From contig NZ_VOHA01000002.1 of assembly GCF_007859315.1 (NCBI RefSeq), positions 620,001 to 684,000 on the forward strand: a DNA stretch of 64,000 nt. Reading direction: 5' to 3'. The translations under genes and the position numbers were made by a program. The DNA is from Reyranella sp. CPCC 100927. Its GTDB lineage: Bacteria; Pseudomonadota; Alphaproteobacteria; Reyranellales; Reyranellaceae. Below, in pieces: positions 55,218-63,072 of the stretch; the stretch's first letter is position 1, and every line of letters begins with the position of its first letter. The notes under the pieces were generated by a model that saw nothing but the letters and a program-made list of their open reading frames with translations, was not told where the DNA came from and ran no database searches.

Positions 55218-55627
55218 GCGTCGTTGCGCGTGCCCATGTCGTGCAGCCTGGAACCGCGCATGGCCGCGTGGTGAAGATCGCGACCTTGAGCTTCTGGGGC
55301 GGCGTCGATCCGGCAAGCGGCCGGCTGCTCGATCCGGCCGCCGCGCATTGCGGCGAGAGTATCGCCGGTCGCATCCTGCTGGTGGGCGAGCCTCGTGGAT
55401 CCTCGTCGTCCAGCGCCGTGATGCTGGAGCTGCTGCACAACGGCCACGCGCCGGGCGCCGTCGTGTTGGGGCGCATCGATGCGATCCTGGGATTGAGCAT
55501 CGTCGTGGCGCGCGAGATGGGCTGGCCGACGATCCCGCTGTACCAGTTGCCGGCTGAAGAGCACGACACGATTCCCGACGGCGCTGAGATCGCTATCGAT
55601 GAAGGTGGTGTAATTCGGGTGTCGTGA
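55214..55627 (+). CDS. aconitase X small (swivel) subunit
   Basis: A 137-residue DUF126-type swivelling domain: KIATLSFWGGVDPASGRLLD, GESIAGRILLVGEPRGSSSSSAVMLELL and GAVVLGRIDAILGLSIVVAREMGWP. It is the mobile partner of the catalytic subunit. The ATGA overlap at 55214 supports this start; GTG 55208 is possible. Confidence 0.9.
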   Translation: MSVVARAHVVQPGTAHGRVVKIATLSFWGGVDPASGRLLDPAAAHCGESIAGRILLVGEPRGSSSSSAVMLELLHNGHAPGAVVLGRIDAILGLSIVVAREMGWPTIPLYQLPAEEHDTIPDGAEIAIDEGGVIRVS

Positions 55628-55633
55628 CCGAAT

Positions 55634-55813
55634 CCCCTCTCCCGCAAGCGGGAGAGGGAGGGGCCCATTGTGCGCAGCACGATGGGAGGGTGAGGGCCTC
55701 AGGACTCGACGTCGTGTCCTTGGCCCCTCACCCGCCGAGCGCTTCGCGCTCGTCGACCTCTCCCGCTTGCGGGAGAGGTGAAGAAGATGCCTTCTCCCGC
55801 TCACGGGAGAAGG
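55634..55813. repeat. intergenic inverted repeat, family B copy 2
   Basis: Three related palindromes: CCTCTCCCGCAAGCGGGAG at 55636-55658, CCTCTCCCGCTTGCGGGAG at 55756-55779 and CTTCTCCCGCTCACGGGAG at 55790-55813. It lies between the convergent aconitase X and RidA genes and may serve as a terminator for both. Confidence 0.8.
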
Positions 55814-55822
55814 ATCAAGGAT

Positions 55823-56329
55823 TCAAGGCCGTACCGCGGTCACCTCGATCTCGACCAGCCAGCCGGGATTGACCAGGCCGGCGACCTGCATCACCGAGCG
55901 GGCCGGCAGGTTGGGCTGTTCGGCGGTGCCGAAGAACTGCTTGTAGCCGTCCATGAAGCCCGCGAAGTCCATGCCGCTCTTGGTCGGATCGCCGACCAGG
56001 AACACCTGCATCTTCACCACGTCGCCCATCGAAAGATTGACGCTCTTCAGGGCACGCTCGATCGCCTTCAGTACGCTGACGGTCTGCGTCTTGGTATCGC
56101 CGAACGCCGCGACGGTGTTCTTCGCCGCCTTGTCGTCAGTGACCGCCGGCACCTGGCCGCTGACGTACACCGTGGTCTTGCCGGCCGGGATCTCGACGGC
56201 CAGCGCGATCGGGAAATCCGAGTTGGGAATCTTATGGCGCTTGACGTCCTGCGCCAGCGCCGGCGCGCTCGCCGCACCGGCCAGCGCCGCGGCCAGGAAA
56301 CCGGCCTTGATCATCGATCGTCCGAACAT
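55823..56329 (-). CDS. exported RidA family protein
   Basis: A 168-residue RidA/YjgF protein with a signal peptide (MFGRSMIKAGFLAAALAGAA, cleaved after ALAQ), unusual for a family that is mostly cytoplasmic. The core has VYVSGQVPAV, TQTVSVLKAIERALKSVNLSMGDVVKMQVFL and ARSVMQVAGLVNPGWLVEIEVTAV. RidA hydrolyses reactive imines/enamines. The start is ATG 56329, with AGGA six bases upstream. It follows the cytochrome c and amine oxidase genes on the same strand. Confidence 0.9.
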   Translation of the reverse strand: MFGRSMIKAGFLAAALAGAASAPALAQDVKRHKIPNSDFPIALAVEIPAGKTTVYVSGQVPAVTDDKAAKNTVAAFGDTKTQTVSVLKAIERALKSVNLSMGDVVKMQVFLVGDPTKSGMDFAGFMDGYKQFFGTAEQPNLPARSVMQVAGLVNPGWLVEIEVTAVRP

Positions 56330-56360
56330 GGCAGTCCTCATCTGCTTTCGTCACACCACA

Positions 56361-56443
56361 CTGTCATTCCGAGCGAAGCGAGGAATCTCCCAGCTATGGA
56401 GTTCCCGTTCGCAGAAGATCCCTCGCTGCGCGCTCGGGATGAC
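56361..56443. repeat. intergenic inverted repeat, family A copy 6
   Basis: Arms 56361-56388 and 56415-56443 between the RidA and cytochrome c genes, both minus strand. The right arm has a CG insertion relative to other copies. Confidence 0.8.
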
Positions 56444-56460
56444 GGCTCGGACTGACAGTG

Positions 56461-56856
56461 TCATCGCACGGCTTTTACATCGTCGGCGGTGATCTTGTCC
56501 TTGTAGTCGTTGCCAAAATGCGTGCGCACATAGTTGATCACGGCGGCCACCTGCTCGTCGTCAAGATACATGCCGAAACCCGGCATGCCCTGCAGGCCGT
56601 TCAGCACGATGAAGACCGGATAGCCGCTGGCCTCGAGCTTCTCGTTCTTGGCCAGCGCCGGATATTTGCCGGCACCGACGGCGCCCTTGGCGTCCGGCAT
56701 GTGGCAGCCCTGGCAGATGCTGCGAAACAGCACCTCGCCGTCTTTCGGCACGAAGCGCTGATTGCTGGAGAACGTGCCGTCGGACGACTGCGCCACGGCG
56801 CCGGAGGCGGCCAGCGCGGCGACGAGGAAAGACGCCGATGAGATGATCCGCAACAT
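56461..56856 (-). CDS. periplasmic class I cytochrome c
   Basis: A 131-residue protein with a signal peptide (MLRIISSASFLVAALAASGAVAQ), the haem-binding CQGCH (residues 48-52) and a candidate Met ligand in the GLQGMPGFGMYL loop. It lies 18 bp after the amine oxidase gene and probably accepts electrons from it in the periplasm. Confidence 0.92.
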   Translation of the reverse strand: MLRIISSASFLVAALAASGAVAQSSDGTFSSNQRFVPKDGEVLFRSICQGCHMPDAKGAVGAGKYPALAKNEKLEASGYPVFIVLNGLQGMPGFGMYLDDEQVAAVINYVRTHFGNDYKDKITADDVKAVR

Positions 56857-56874
56857 GATGGCGACCTCCCCAAC

Positions 56875-58473
56875 CTAGCGGCTGGCCACGACGCGCTGGT
56901 GCAGGCGCGAGATCGTGTCCAGCGCCGACAGCACCGCACCCTCCTGCCAGGCCGGCAGGTACGAGGCATGTTCGCCGGCCAGCGCAATGCGACCGTCGAT
57001 CTGGCACAGGTTCTTGTAATGCGTCTTGCGGCTCTCCTCGGTCCACATGCCGTAGCAGCCGTTGACGCCGGGCACGCGGTGCCAGCCGACGGAGATGCCG
57101 TTCTCGAACTCGGCGTTGTACTGCGGGTGGATCTGCGCCCCCCACTCCACCGCCTTCTTCACACGCTCCGCCGGTGGCAACGACGTGAACTCGTAGGCAT
57201 AGGGCCCGAAGGCATAGGTGCCCAGCAGCACCGCCTTGCCGGCGTCGTTGTAGCCGTTGTTGGGATAACCGATCAGCGAGATCGGCAGGTCGGTGTAGCT
57301 GATGCCGCCATAGATCGCATCGTCCTGTTCCCAGAAGCGGCGCTTGAACTGCAGGCCGACCTTGATCGAGGCATCATAGGGCACGGCGCTGATGGCGCTC
57401 GCCATCTCGGTGCCCACATTGATCTCCATCTGGCTCAGGATCGACAGCGGGATGGTGCAGATGCACCAGTCGGCGCTGGCCGTGCGCTGCGCGCCGCCGG
57501 GCTTGGTGTTCTGGTAGGTGACGGTGACGCGCTGCGCGTCCTGCTTGATCGACGTGACCTTGGCGTCGAGCTGAATCATGCCTTGCAGCTCGCGTGCCAT
57601 CGCCTTGACGATCATGTCCATGCCGCCGACCGGCTGGAACAGCGTCGTGTGATACTCATAGGTGTTGCCGACCGATAGATGGCGCCACAGACCCGACTTC
57701 AGCAAATCGCTCAGCCCCACCGGCTGCGAGACCGTCGGCGCACCGGTGAGGCCGCCGCCGGGGTCGCGCTCATAGCCGCGGCGGTCGCTGGTCATGTCGC
57801 TGGCGCCATAGGTGTAGTTCTTGTCCAGCGCACCCCAGCGGCGCAGGGCAGCGAGCAGAATCTCCTTGTCCTCCTTGGTCACCATCTCATCGAGCTTGTT
57901 CTGGCTCACGGCCTTGCCCAACAGCTCGGCGACATTGCCGTTGAAATCCGACAGCACGTGACGCAGGCGCTGCGGTTTGCCACCGAAGGCGCGGCGGCTA
58001 TGCAAGAGGGCGTTGTAGTTGACCTGCACGAACGGCTCCAACGCGACGCCGAAACGCTTGCAGTAGTCGAGCATCGCGTGGTGGTGATAGGGGATGCGCC
58101 ACGGACCGGGATTGAAGTACAGGCCCTTGTCGAATTCGCAGTGCTGCTCGAAGCCGCCCATCTCGGTGTAGCGATCGCCGCCGCGCAAGGTCCAGCAGCG
58201 CCCGCCGATATGGTCGGCGTACTCCAGGATCTGGACCTTGTAGCCGGCCTTGCGCAATTCCAGCCCCGCCACGAGGCCGGCGAGGCCAGCGCCCAGGATC
58301 AGGACCGAGGCTCCCTTGGGATCGCCTTCCAGCTTGATCGGTCCGCTATAGGGCGAGTCGGCGGCGAAGCCGAGACTGGTCATCGCCTGGTACATCACGG
58401 CGCTGCCGGCCATGGTACCGATCAACGTCAACAGGTCACGCCGGCTGACGGCCGGCTGCTCCGTATCGCTCAT
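56875..58473 (-). CDS. Tat-exported flavin monoamine oxidase-like oxidoreductase
   Basis: A 532-residue FAD enzyme. A twin-arginine signal (SRRDLLTLIG, residues 10-19) and hydrophobic stretch are followed by the FAD motif SVLILGAGLAGLVAGLELRKAGYKV, then EYADHIGGRCWTLRGG, and a C-terminal GRIALAGEHASYLPAWQEGAVLSA, all typical of the monoamine/L-amino acid oxidase family. It oxidises an amine to an imine. Tat export fits a folded flavoprotein. The cytochrome c and exported RidA genes follow on the same strand. Confidence 0.92.
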   Translation of the reverse strand: MSDTEQPAVSRRDLLTLIGTMAGSAVMYQAMTSLGFAADSPYSGPIKLEGDPKGASVLILGAGLAGLVAGLELRKAGYKVQILEYADHIGGRCWTLRGGDRYTEMGGFEQHCEFDKGLYFNPGPWRIPYHHHAMLDYCKRFGVALEPFVQVNYNALLHSRRAFGGKPQRLRHVLSDFNGNVAELLGKAVSQNKLDEMVTKEDKEILLAALRRWGALDKNYTYGASDMTSDRRGYERDPGGGLTGAPTVSQPVGLSDLLKSGLWRHLSVGNTYEYHTTLFQPVGGMDMIVKAMARELQGMIQLDAKVTSIKQDAQRVTVTYQNTKPGGAQRTASADWCICTIPLSILSQMEINVGTEMASAISAVPYDASIKVGLQFKRRFWEQDDAIYGGISYTDLPISLIGYPNNGYNDAGKAVLLGTYAFGPYAYEFTSLPPAERVKKAVEWGAQIHPQYNAEFENGISVGWHRVPGVNGCYGMWTEESRKTHYKNLCQIDGRIALAGEHASYLPAWQEGAVLSALDTISRLHQRVVASR

Positions 58474-58566
58474 CTTATTGCTCCCTCTCCCGGACGACAG
58501 AAACGTGGAAGGACAGAAGGAACGAACACCGTTGCCCCGACCGCCTTCCGCCTCTGTCCCAGATTC

Positions 58567-59352
58567 TCAGTGCCGCCACTGCGGATCGGTCTTGTCGAGC
58601 TTGCGCAGCAGAGCCGCGAACTCGAGATCGCCAATACCCACCTTCGATTCCTTTTCGGAGAACGAGTCGATGCCGGCGCCCGACTTGCGCGCCACGGCAT
58701 CATCCAGCACGCGCAATCGGCCGGCCGCCGCGGCATCGACCTGGATCTGGCAGGCACGCTCCAGTCGCCACAGCCGCAGGAACGCCTCGGGCACGCTGCG
58801 GCCGGTCGCCAGCAGGCCGTGATTGCGCAGCAGCATGGCCTGGTTGTCACCCAGGTTCGCCTGCAGGCGCTGGCGCTCGTCGAGATCGAGGCTGGGCCCC
58901 TCGTAATCGTGATGCGACAGGCGGCCGGTGAAGCCGGTCGACACCATCGAGATCGGCAGCAATCCTTCCTCCAGCGCGCACACCGCCATGCCGGCGCGCG
59001 TGTGCGTGTGCATCACCACCTTGTGACGCGCCGAGTTGGCCATGTGGATTGCCGAATGGATCACGAAGCCGGCGTGGTTCACGGGATAGTTGGTGGGCTC
59101 GACGATCCTGCCGTCGACGTCGATCTTCACCAGGTTCGAGGCGGTAACCTCATCATAGTTCAGACCGTAGGGATTGATCAGGAAATGCAGTGCCTCGCCA
59201 GGCACGCGTGCCGTGAGGTGGCCGTAGATCAATTCCGTCCAGCCGAAGTGATCGACCAGGCGGTAGGCAGCCGCGAGTTGCCGGCGCAGGACCCACTCGC
59301 CTTGGTCGGGCGGCAATGCATAGACATCGATTCCGGTCAGCGGCAGGTTCAT
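58567..59352 (-). CDS. class II aldolase/adducin family protein
   Basis: A 261-residue protein with metal ligands in VVMHTHTRAG (two His) and LLRNHGLL (third His), and the WTELIYGHLTARVPG N-terminal block. Members are zinc-dependent aldolases, decarboxylases or epimerases of sugar or hydroxy-acid phosphates, or paralogues of unknown function. 93 bp upstream of the amine oxidase gene on the same strand, so possibly in the same operon. Confidence 0.9.
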   Translation of the reverse strand: MNLPLTGIDVYALPPDQGEWVLRRQLAAAYRLVDHFGWTELIYGHLTARVPGEALHFLINPYGLNYDEVTASNLVKIDVDGRIVEPTNYPVNHAGFVIHSAIHMANSARHKVVMHTHTRAGMAVCALEEGLLPISMVSTGFTGRLSHHDYEGPSLDLDERQRLQANLGDNQAMLLRNHGLLATGRSVPEAFLRLWRLERACQIQVDAAAAGRLRVLDDAVARKSGAGIDSFSEKESKVGIGDLEFAALLRKLDKTDPQWRH

Positions 59353-59523
59353 TGTTGTCCCCCAGTGCCGTCATGCCGGGCGCGATCGTACGCCGATTGC
59401 GCCGCACCGCAAGACACGCGCGCGTGGTGACACCCAGACATGCAACGCCGCGCGGCAGTGGCTGCAGTGGTGTGAAGGCATCGTCGGGTCTAACGTGCGC
59501 GCGCAGGAACATGAGGTGAGGCA

Positions 59524-60918
59524 ATGCCCAAAGGAAATGGATCGTCCGAAATCCTCGACCAGCCAGCACCCGCGATCGCCGCCGCCATCCGCCACGGCAA
59601 GGCGACGGCGCGCGACGTGGCGGAGCAAGCCATCGCGCGGGTCGAGGCGCGCAATGCGACGCTCAACGCCATCGTCGACTTCGATCCCGCCGAAGCCCGG
59701 CGCGACGCCGACCGCATCGATGCGCAGCGCCGTGACGGGTTCGACGGCGCGCTGCTGGGCGTACCCTTTACCGTGAAGGACACGACCTGGGTCGCCGGAC
59801 GGCGGGTGACCAACGGCTCGCTGGTGTTCAAGGATTTCATCCCGCCGCGCGATGCGCTCGCCGTCGAGCGCCTGAAGGCGGCCGGCGGCGTGTTCCTCGG
59901 CATGACCAACACACCGGAGTTCGCCGCCAAAGGCCACACCGAGAACAAGGTGTATGGACCCACGCGCCATCCGATGAATCCGGCCCTGACGCCCGGCGGG
60001 TCATCCGGTGGCGCCGCCGCGGCACTGGGCGCCGGCTTTGCGCCGATCGCGCTCGGCACCGACGGCGGCGGCTCGGGGCGGCGGCCGGCCGCACATGTCG
60101 GCGCCGTCGGCCTCAAGACGTCGGCCGGCGCCATTCCGTCGCCATTCGGTTTCGGCGGCTTCTATGGCCCGCTGCACGGCGTCATCGCGCCGATGGGCCG
60201 TACGGTGGCCGACGTGCGGCTGATGTTCGACGTGATGGCCGGCCCCGACCGCCGCGATCCGGTGTCCGTGGCGATGCTTGACGGGCCGCCGCCGGCGCGG
60301 CCCCGCATCGCCTACAGTCCGCGCCTGGGTCTGGACGTCGCCGTCGACCCCGACGTGCGCGCCGCCGTCGATGGCGCCATCGAGCGGCTGCGCGCGGCGG
60401 GCTGGGCGATCGAGCCGGCGGATATCGCCTGGCCTGATGGCACCAACGAGCTGGCGTTCGCGCCCATCACCATGGCTGCCGCGGTGCATATGTACGGCGA
60501 TCTCCACAAGCGCCACCCGGGGCTGTTCGGCGACAACATCGCGGCGATGATCGACAATGGCCGCACGGTCACCGGCGCGGACGTGGCCGCCGCCATCAAG
60601 CTCGCCGACAAGGTGGCGCGAACGGTGGCCGAATTCTTCACCGACTACGACTACCTGCTGACCCCGACCACGGCCTGCGTGTCCTGGCCGGTCGAGCAGG
60701 TCTATCCGCCCGCCATCGAGGGCAAGCCCGCCTCGCCGCGCGGGCATGCCGCCTTCACGCCGCTGTTCAACCAGGCACTGGTGCCGGCGATCTCGGTACC
60801 TTGCGGCACAGGGCGTGACGGCCTGCCGGTCGGCCTGCAGATCGTGGCGCCACGGCTGCACGACCGGCCGCTGCTGGAGATGGCAGCACGGGCGGAAGCG
60901 GCGCTCGATGCGGGCTGA
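59524..60918 (+). CDS. amidase (amidase signature family)
   Basis: A 464-residue protein with the catalytic Lys in LGVPFTVKDTTW and the Ser-rich signature TPGGSSGGAAAALGAGFAPIAL then GTDGGGSGRRPAAHVGAVGLK, where the family usually has GGSIRxPA. It hydrolyses carboxamides, substrate unknown. It is divergent from the aldolase gene. AGGTGAGG lies just before the ATG. Confidence 0.92.
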   Translation: MPKGNGSSEILDQPAPAIAAAIRHGKATARDVAEQAIARVEARNATLNAIVDFDPAEARRDADRIDAQRRDGFDGALLGVPFTVKDTTWVAGRRVTNGSLVFKDFIPPRDALAVERLKAAGGVFLGMTNTPEFAAKGHTENKVYGPTRHPMNPALTPGGSSGGAAAALGAGFAPIALGTDGGGSGRRPAAHVGAVGLKTSAGAIPSPFGFGGFYGPLHGVIAPMGRTVADVRLMFDVMAGPDRRDPVSVAMLDGPPPARPRIAYSPRLGLDVAVDPDVRAAVDGAIERLRAAGWAIEPADIAWPDGTNELAFAPITMAAAVHMYGDLHKRHPGLFGDNIAAMIDNGRTVTGADVAAAIKLADKVARTVAEFFTDYDYLLTPTTACVSWPVEQVYPPAIEGKPASPRGHAAFTPLFNQALVPAISVPCGTGRDGLPVGLQIVAPRLHDRPLLEMAARAEAALDAG

Positions 60919-61044
60919 TGTGCGGCCGTGCACCGGGTGCACAGTGCATTCCCTATAGTCCAAGATCGGTGAACGCGCGCGGCCTAGACCTTCGGTCCGG
61001 CCGCTGCGTGTCGAGCGTGAGGGGCCCTTCCAGCGGAATGGCCC

Positions 61045-61869
61045 ATGAAGCGCTTCGAACCGTATCCGATCCACATCAACCATCCAGGCACGTATGAGCT
61101 GGTCCGCCAGAAGCAGCTGCGGCGGTTCGCGGCCAAGGGCGACAAGCAGATGGTCGCCTGGCTGAAACGGGCCGCTAAGCCCCTGTACGCGACCATCAAC
61201 GACAAGACGCCGGACCTGGTGGTACGAAAGTACGAGGAAGACGTCCTCAGGCTGCTGAGACTCATCCTGGGAACCAAGGTCGGAAAGTTTCTCCTCGATT
61301 CGTTGGACAAGCGGCAGCAATACTGGATCGTGCCGTTGGATGCCGAGGACAAGGCCATGTGCAACGGCTGTGCCGCCTACACGTTCCCGGAGCAGGCCAA
61401 GCACGGCGGCGGCATCCGCGTCTATTTCAACCCCGCCGATTTCAAGGACAACAAATGGGAGACGGCCGACGACATCCTGTTCCACGAGCTGGTTCACGCC
61501 TACCGTTTCGGCCGCGTGGGTTACGATGGCATGAACCGTAAGACCGTCAGCAACTACGACGACGCCGAGGAGTTCCTGGCCCTGCAGATGCAGAACGTCT
61601 ACCTCGCCCATCGCGGCAGCGCGTCTTTCTACCGGTCCTATCGCCAGCACGAGCCCATCAGCAAGGCGAAGGCGTATGAGTCGTTCGTTCTCGATCCTGA
61701 TATCCTGAGCGCATTCCGCCACTTCGTCGACCGTGACCCCCTGGCCGCGACGGTGGCGACATGGCGCGACCAGCCGAACGCATTCAACCCATGGCGCGAC
61801 CAGCCCGCCCTCGAGCAGGCGTTTCTGCGCAGCACGAACGGCGCCATCAAGCGCCTGCCGCCCTTCTGA
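61045..61869 (+). CDS. M91-like (NleD-type) zinc metallopeptidase
   Basis: A 274-residue protein with zincin motif HELVHA (HExxH at residues 147-151) preceded by ADDILF and followed by a NYDDAEEFLALQMQN segment whose Glu may be the third ligand. This matches Peptidase_M91, known from the type III effector NleD. No signal peptide is present. The N-terminal ~100 residues are basic and helical. It stands alone between the amidase and dioxygenase genes. An effector or toxin role is possible, but no secretion genes are nearby. Confidence 0.7.
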   Translation: MKRFEPYPIHINHPGTYELVRQKQLRRFAAKGDKQMVAWLKRAAKPLYATINDKTPDLVVRKYEEDVLRLLRLILGTKVGKFLLDSLDKRQQYWIVPLDAEDKAMCNGCAAYTFPEQAKHGGGIRVYFNPADFKDNKWETADDILFHELVHAYRFGRVGYDGMNRKTVSNYDDAEEFLALQMQNVYLAHRGSASFYRSYRQHEPISKAKAYESFVLDPDILSAFRHFVDRDPLAATVATWRDQPNAFNPWRDQPALEQAFLRSTNGAIKRLPPF

Positions 61870-61977
61870 CCCGGCGACAGCGCCCGCCGGCACCCGCCCG
61901 CAAGGCAGATTTGCACGCAGCGACAGGCACGCGGTGCTAGGATTGTCGTGTCCTGAAAGGCGGTTCGTCACGGGAGG

Positions 61978-62874
61978 ATGCCGATGGAACTGGTTCCGCT
62001 GGGACCCGGATTCGGGGTCGAGGTGCGCGGCGTCAGCCTGCTCGACGTCGCCAGCAGCGCGGCCGCCTATGACGCCGTCCGCGCCGCGTTCGAGGAACAC
62101 TCGATCCTGCTGTTCCGCGACCAGACCGTCACCGACGACATCCAGTGCGCCTACTCGCGCGCCTTCGGACCGCTGGAACTCACCAAGGTGGCCTCGGTCG
62201 GCACCGGCACCTTCTATGCCCGCATCACCAATATCGGGCCGGACGGCACGCTGGTGCCGCCTACCCACCGCCAGTCGTTGACGGCGCGCGCCAACCAGCT
62301 GTGGCACACCGACAGCTCGTTCAAGACCACGGCGGCGCTGGCATCGGTGCTCTCGGCGCGCATCCTGCCCAACGACGGCGGCGAGACGCAGTTCACCTCC
62401 ACGCGCCTGGCCTGGGAACGGCTGCCGCCGGCGATGCAGGACACGCTGCGCGACAGGGTCGTGACCCACAGCTACGCCAATTCGCGCGGCCAGATCGATC
62501 CGACCATGATGACGGCGGCCGAGCATGCATCCCTGCCGCCGGTACGCTGGCGCATGACCTGGCGCAACCCGGCGAATGACCGGCGCTCGCTCTACGTCGC
62601 TTCGCACGCCTATGCCATCGACGGCATGGGCGACAACGAGGCCAAGGCGCTGCTGGCCCGGCTGATCGAGGATGCCACCCGGCCGGAATACACCTACCTG
62701 CACCAGTGGCGTGCCGGCGACGTGGTGATGTGGGACAACCGCGCCACCATGCATCGCGGCCGCCCGTGGCCCGGCAACCAGACACGCTCGATGGTGCGCA
62801 CCACCATTTCCGCTACCGACGCCGACGGCCTGGCCGACATGCGCCCGCCGACACCGCTGCCACGCGCGGCTTGA
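61978..62874 (+). CDS. TauD/TfdA family Fe(II)/2-oxoglutarate dioxygenase
   Basis: A 298-residue enzyme. The iron ligands are in LWHTDSSF (HxD) and ATMHRGRPW (distal His), and the 2-oxoglutarate-binding Arg is in MVRTTIS; EEHSILLFRDQ is the family's opening. It hydroxylates an aromatic ether, taurine or similar compound. AGG precedes the start at 61978 or 61984. Confidence 0.92.
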   Translation: MPMELVPLGPGFGVEVRGVSLLDVASSAAAYDAVRAAFEEHSILLFRDQTVTDDIQCAYSRAFGPLELTKVASVGTGTFYARITNIGPDGTLVPPTHRQSLTARANQLWHTDSSFKTTAALASVLSARILPNDGGETQFTSTRLAWERLPPAMQDTLRDRVVTHSYANSRGQIDPTMMTAAEHASLPPVRWRMTWRNPANDRRSLYVASHAYAIDGMGDNEAKALLARLIEDATRPEYTYLHQWRAGDVVMWDNRATMHRGRPWPGNQTRSMVRTTISATDADGLADMRPPTPLPRAA

Positions 62875-62913
62875 TGTCTGGCATCCTCTGCCGCCTGGTG
62901 CCAGTGACGCATC

Positions 62914-63033
62914 GGAAGATTCACCACAGAGACACAGAGGTCACAGAGTGACACAGAGAAGAACTGCCGCGTGCCGCCGGCGCGCTATCTTTCATGTCTC
63001 TGTGTGTCTCTGTGTCTCTGTGGTGAATCTTCC
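62914..63033. repeat. perfect 26-bp inverted repeat of CACAGAG type
   Basis: Arms 62914-62939 and 63008-63033 are exact complements over 26 bases, built from CACAGAGACACAGAG units, with a 68-base loop that contains further CACAGAG and CTCTGTG units. It lies between two same-strand genes. Confidence 0.85.
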
Positions 63034-63072
63034 TGCCCAGGACGACTGGCAGGCACGACGGGGAGTCACCTG

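Noticed and set aside
60001-62754. Open frame of 917 codons on the minus strand
   Set aside because: It runs antisense through the amidase, M91 and TauD genes. Its codons follow the complement of those genes, it has no recognisable domain, and it is His/Arg/Gln-rich as such shadows are.
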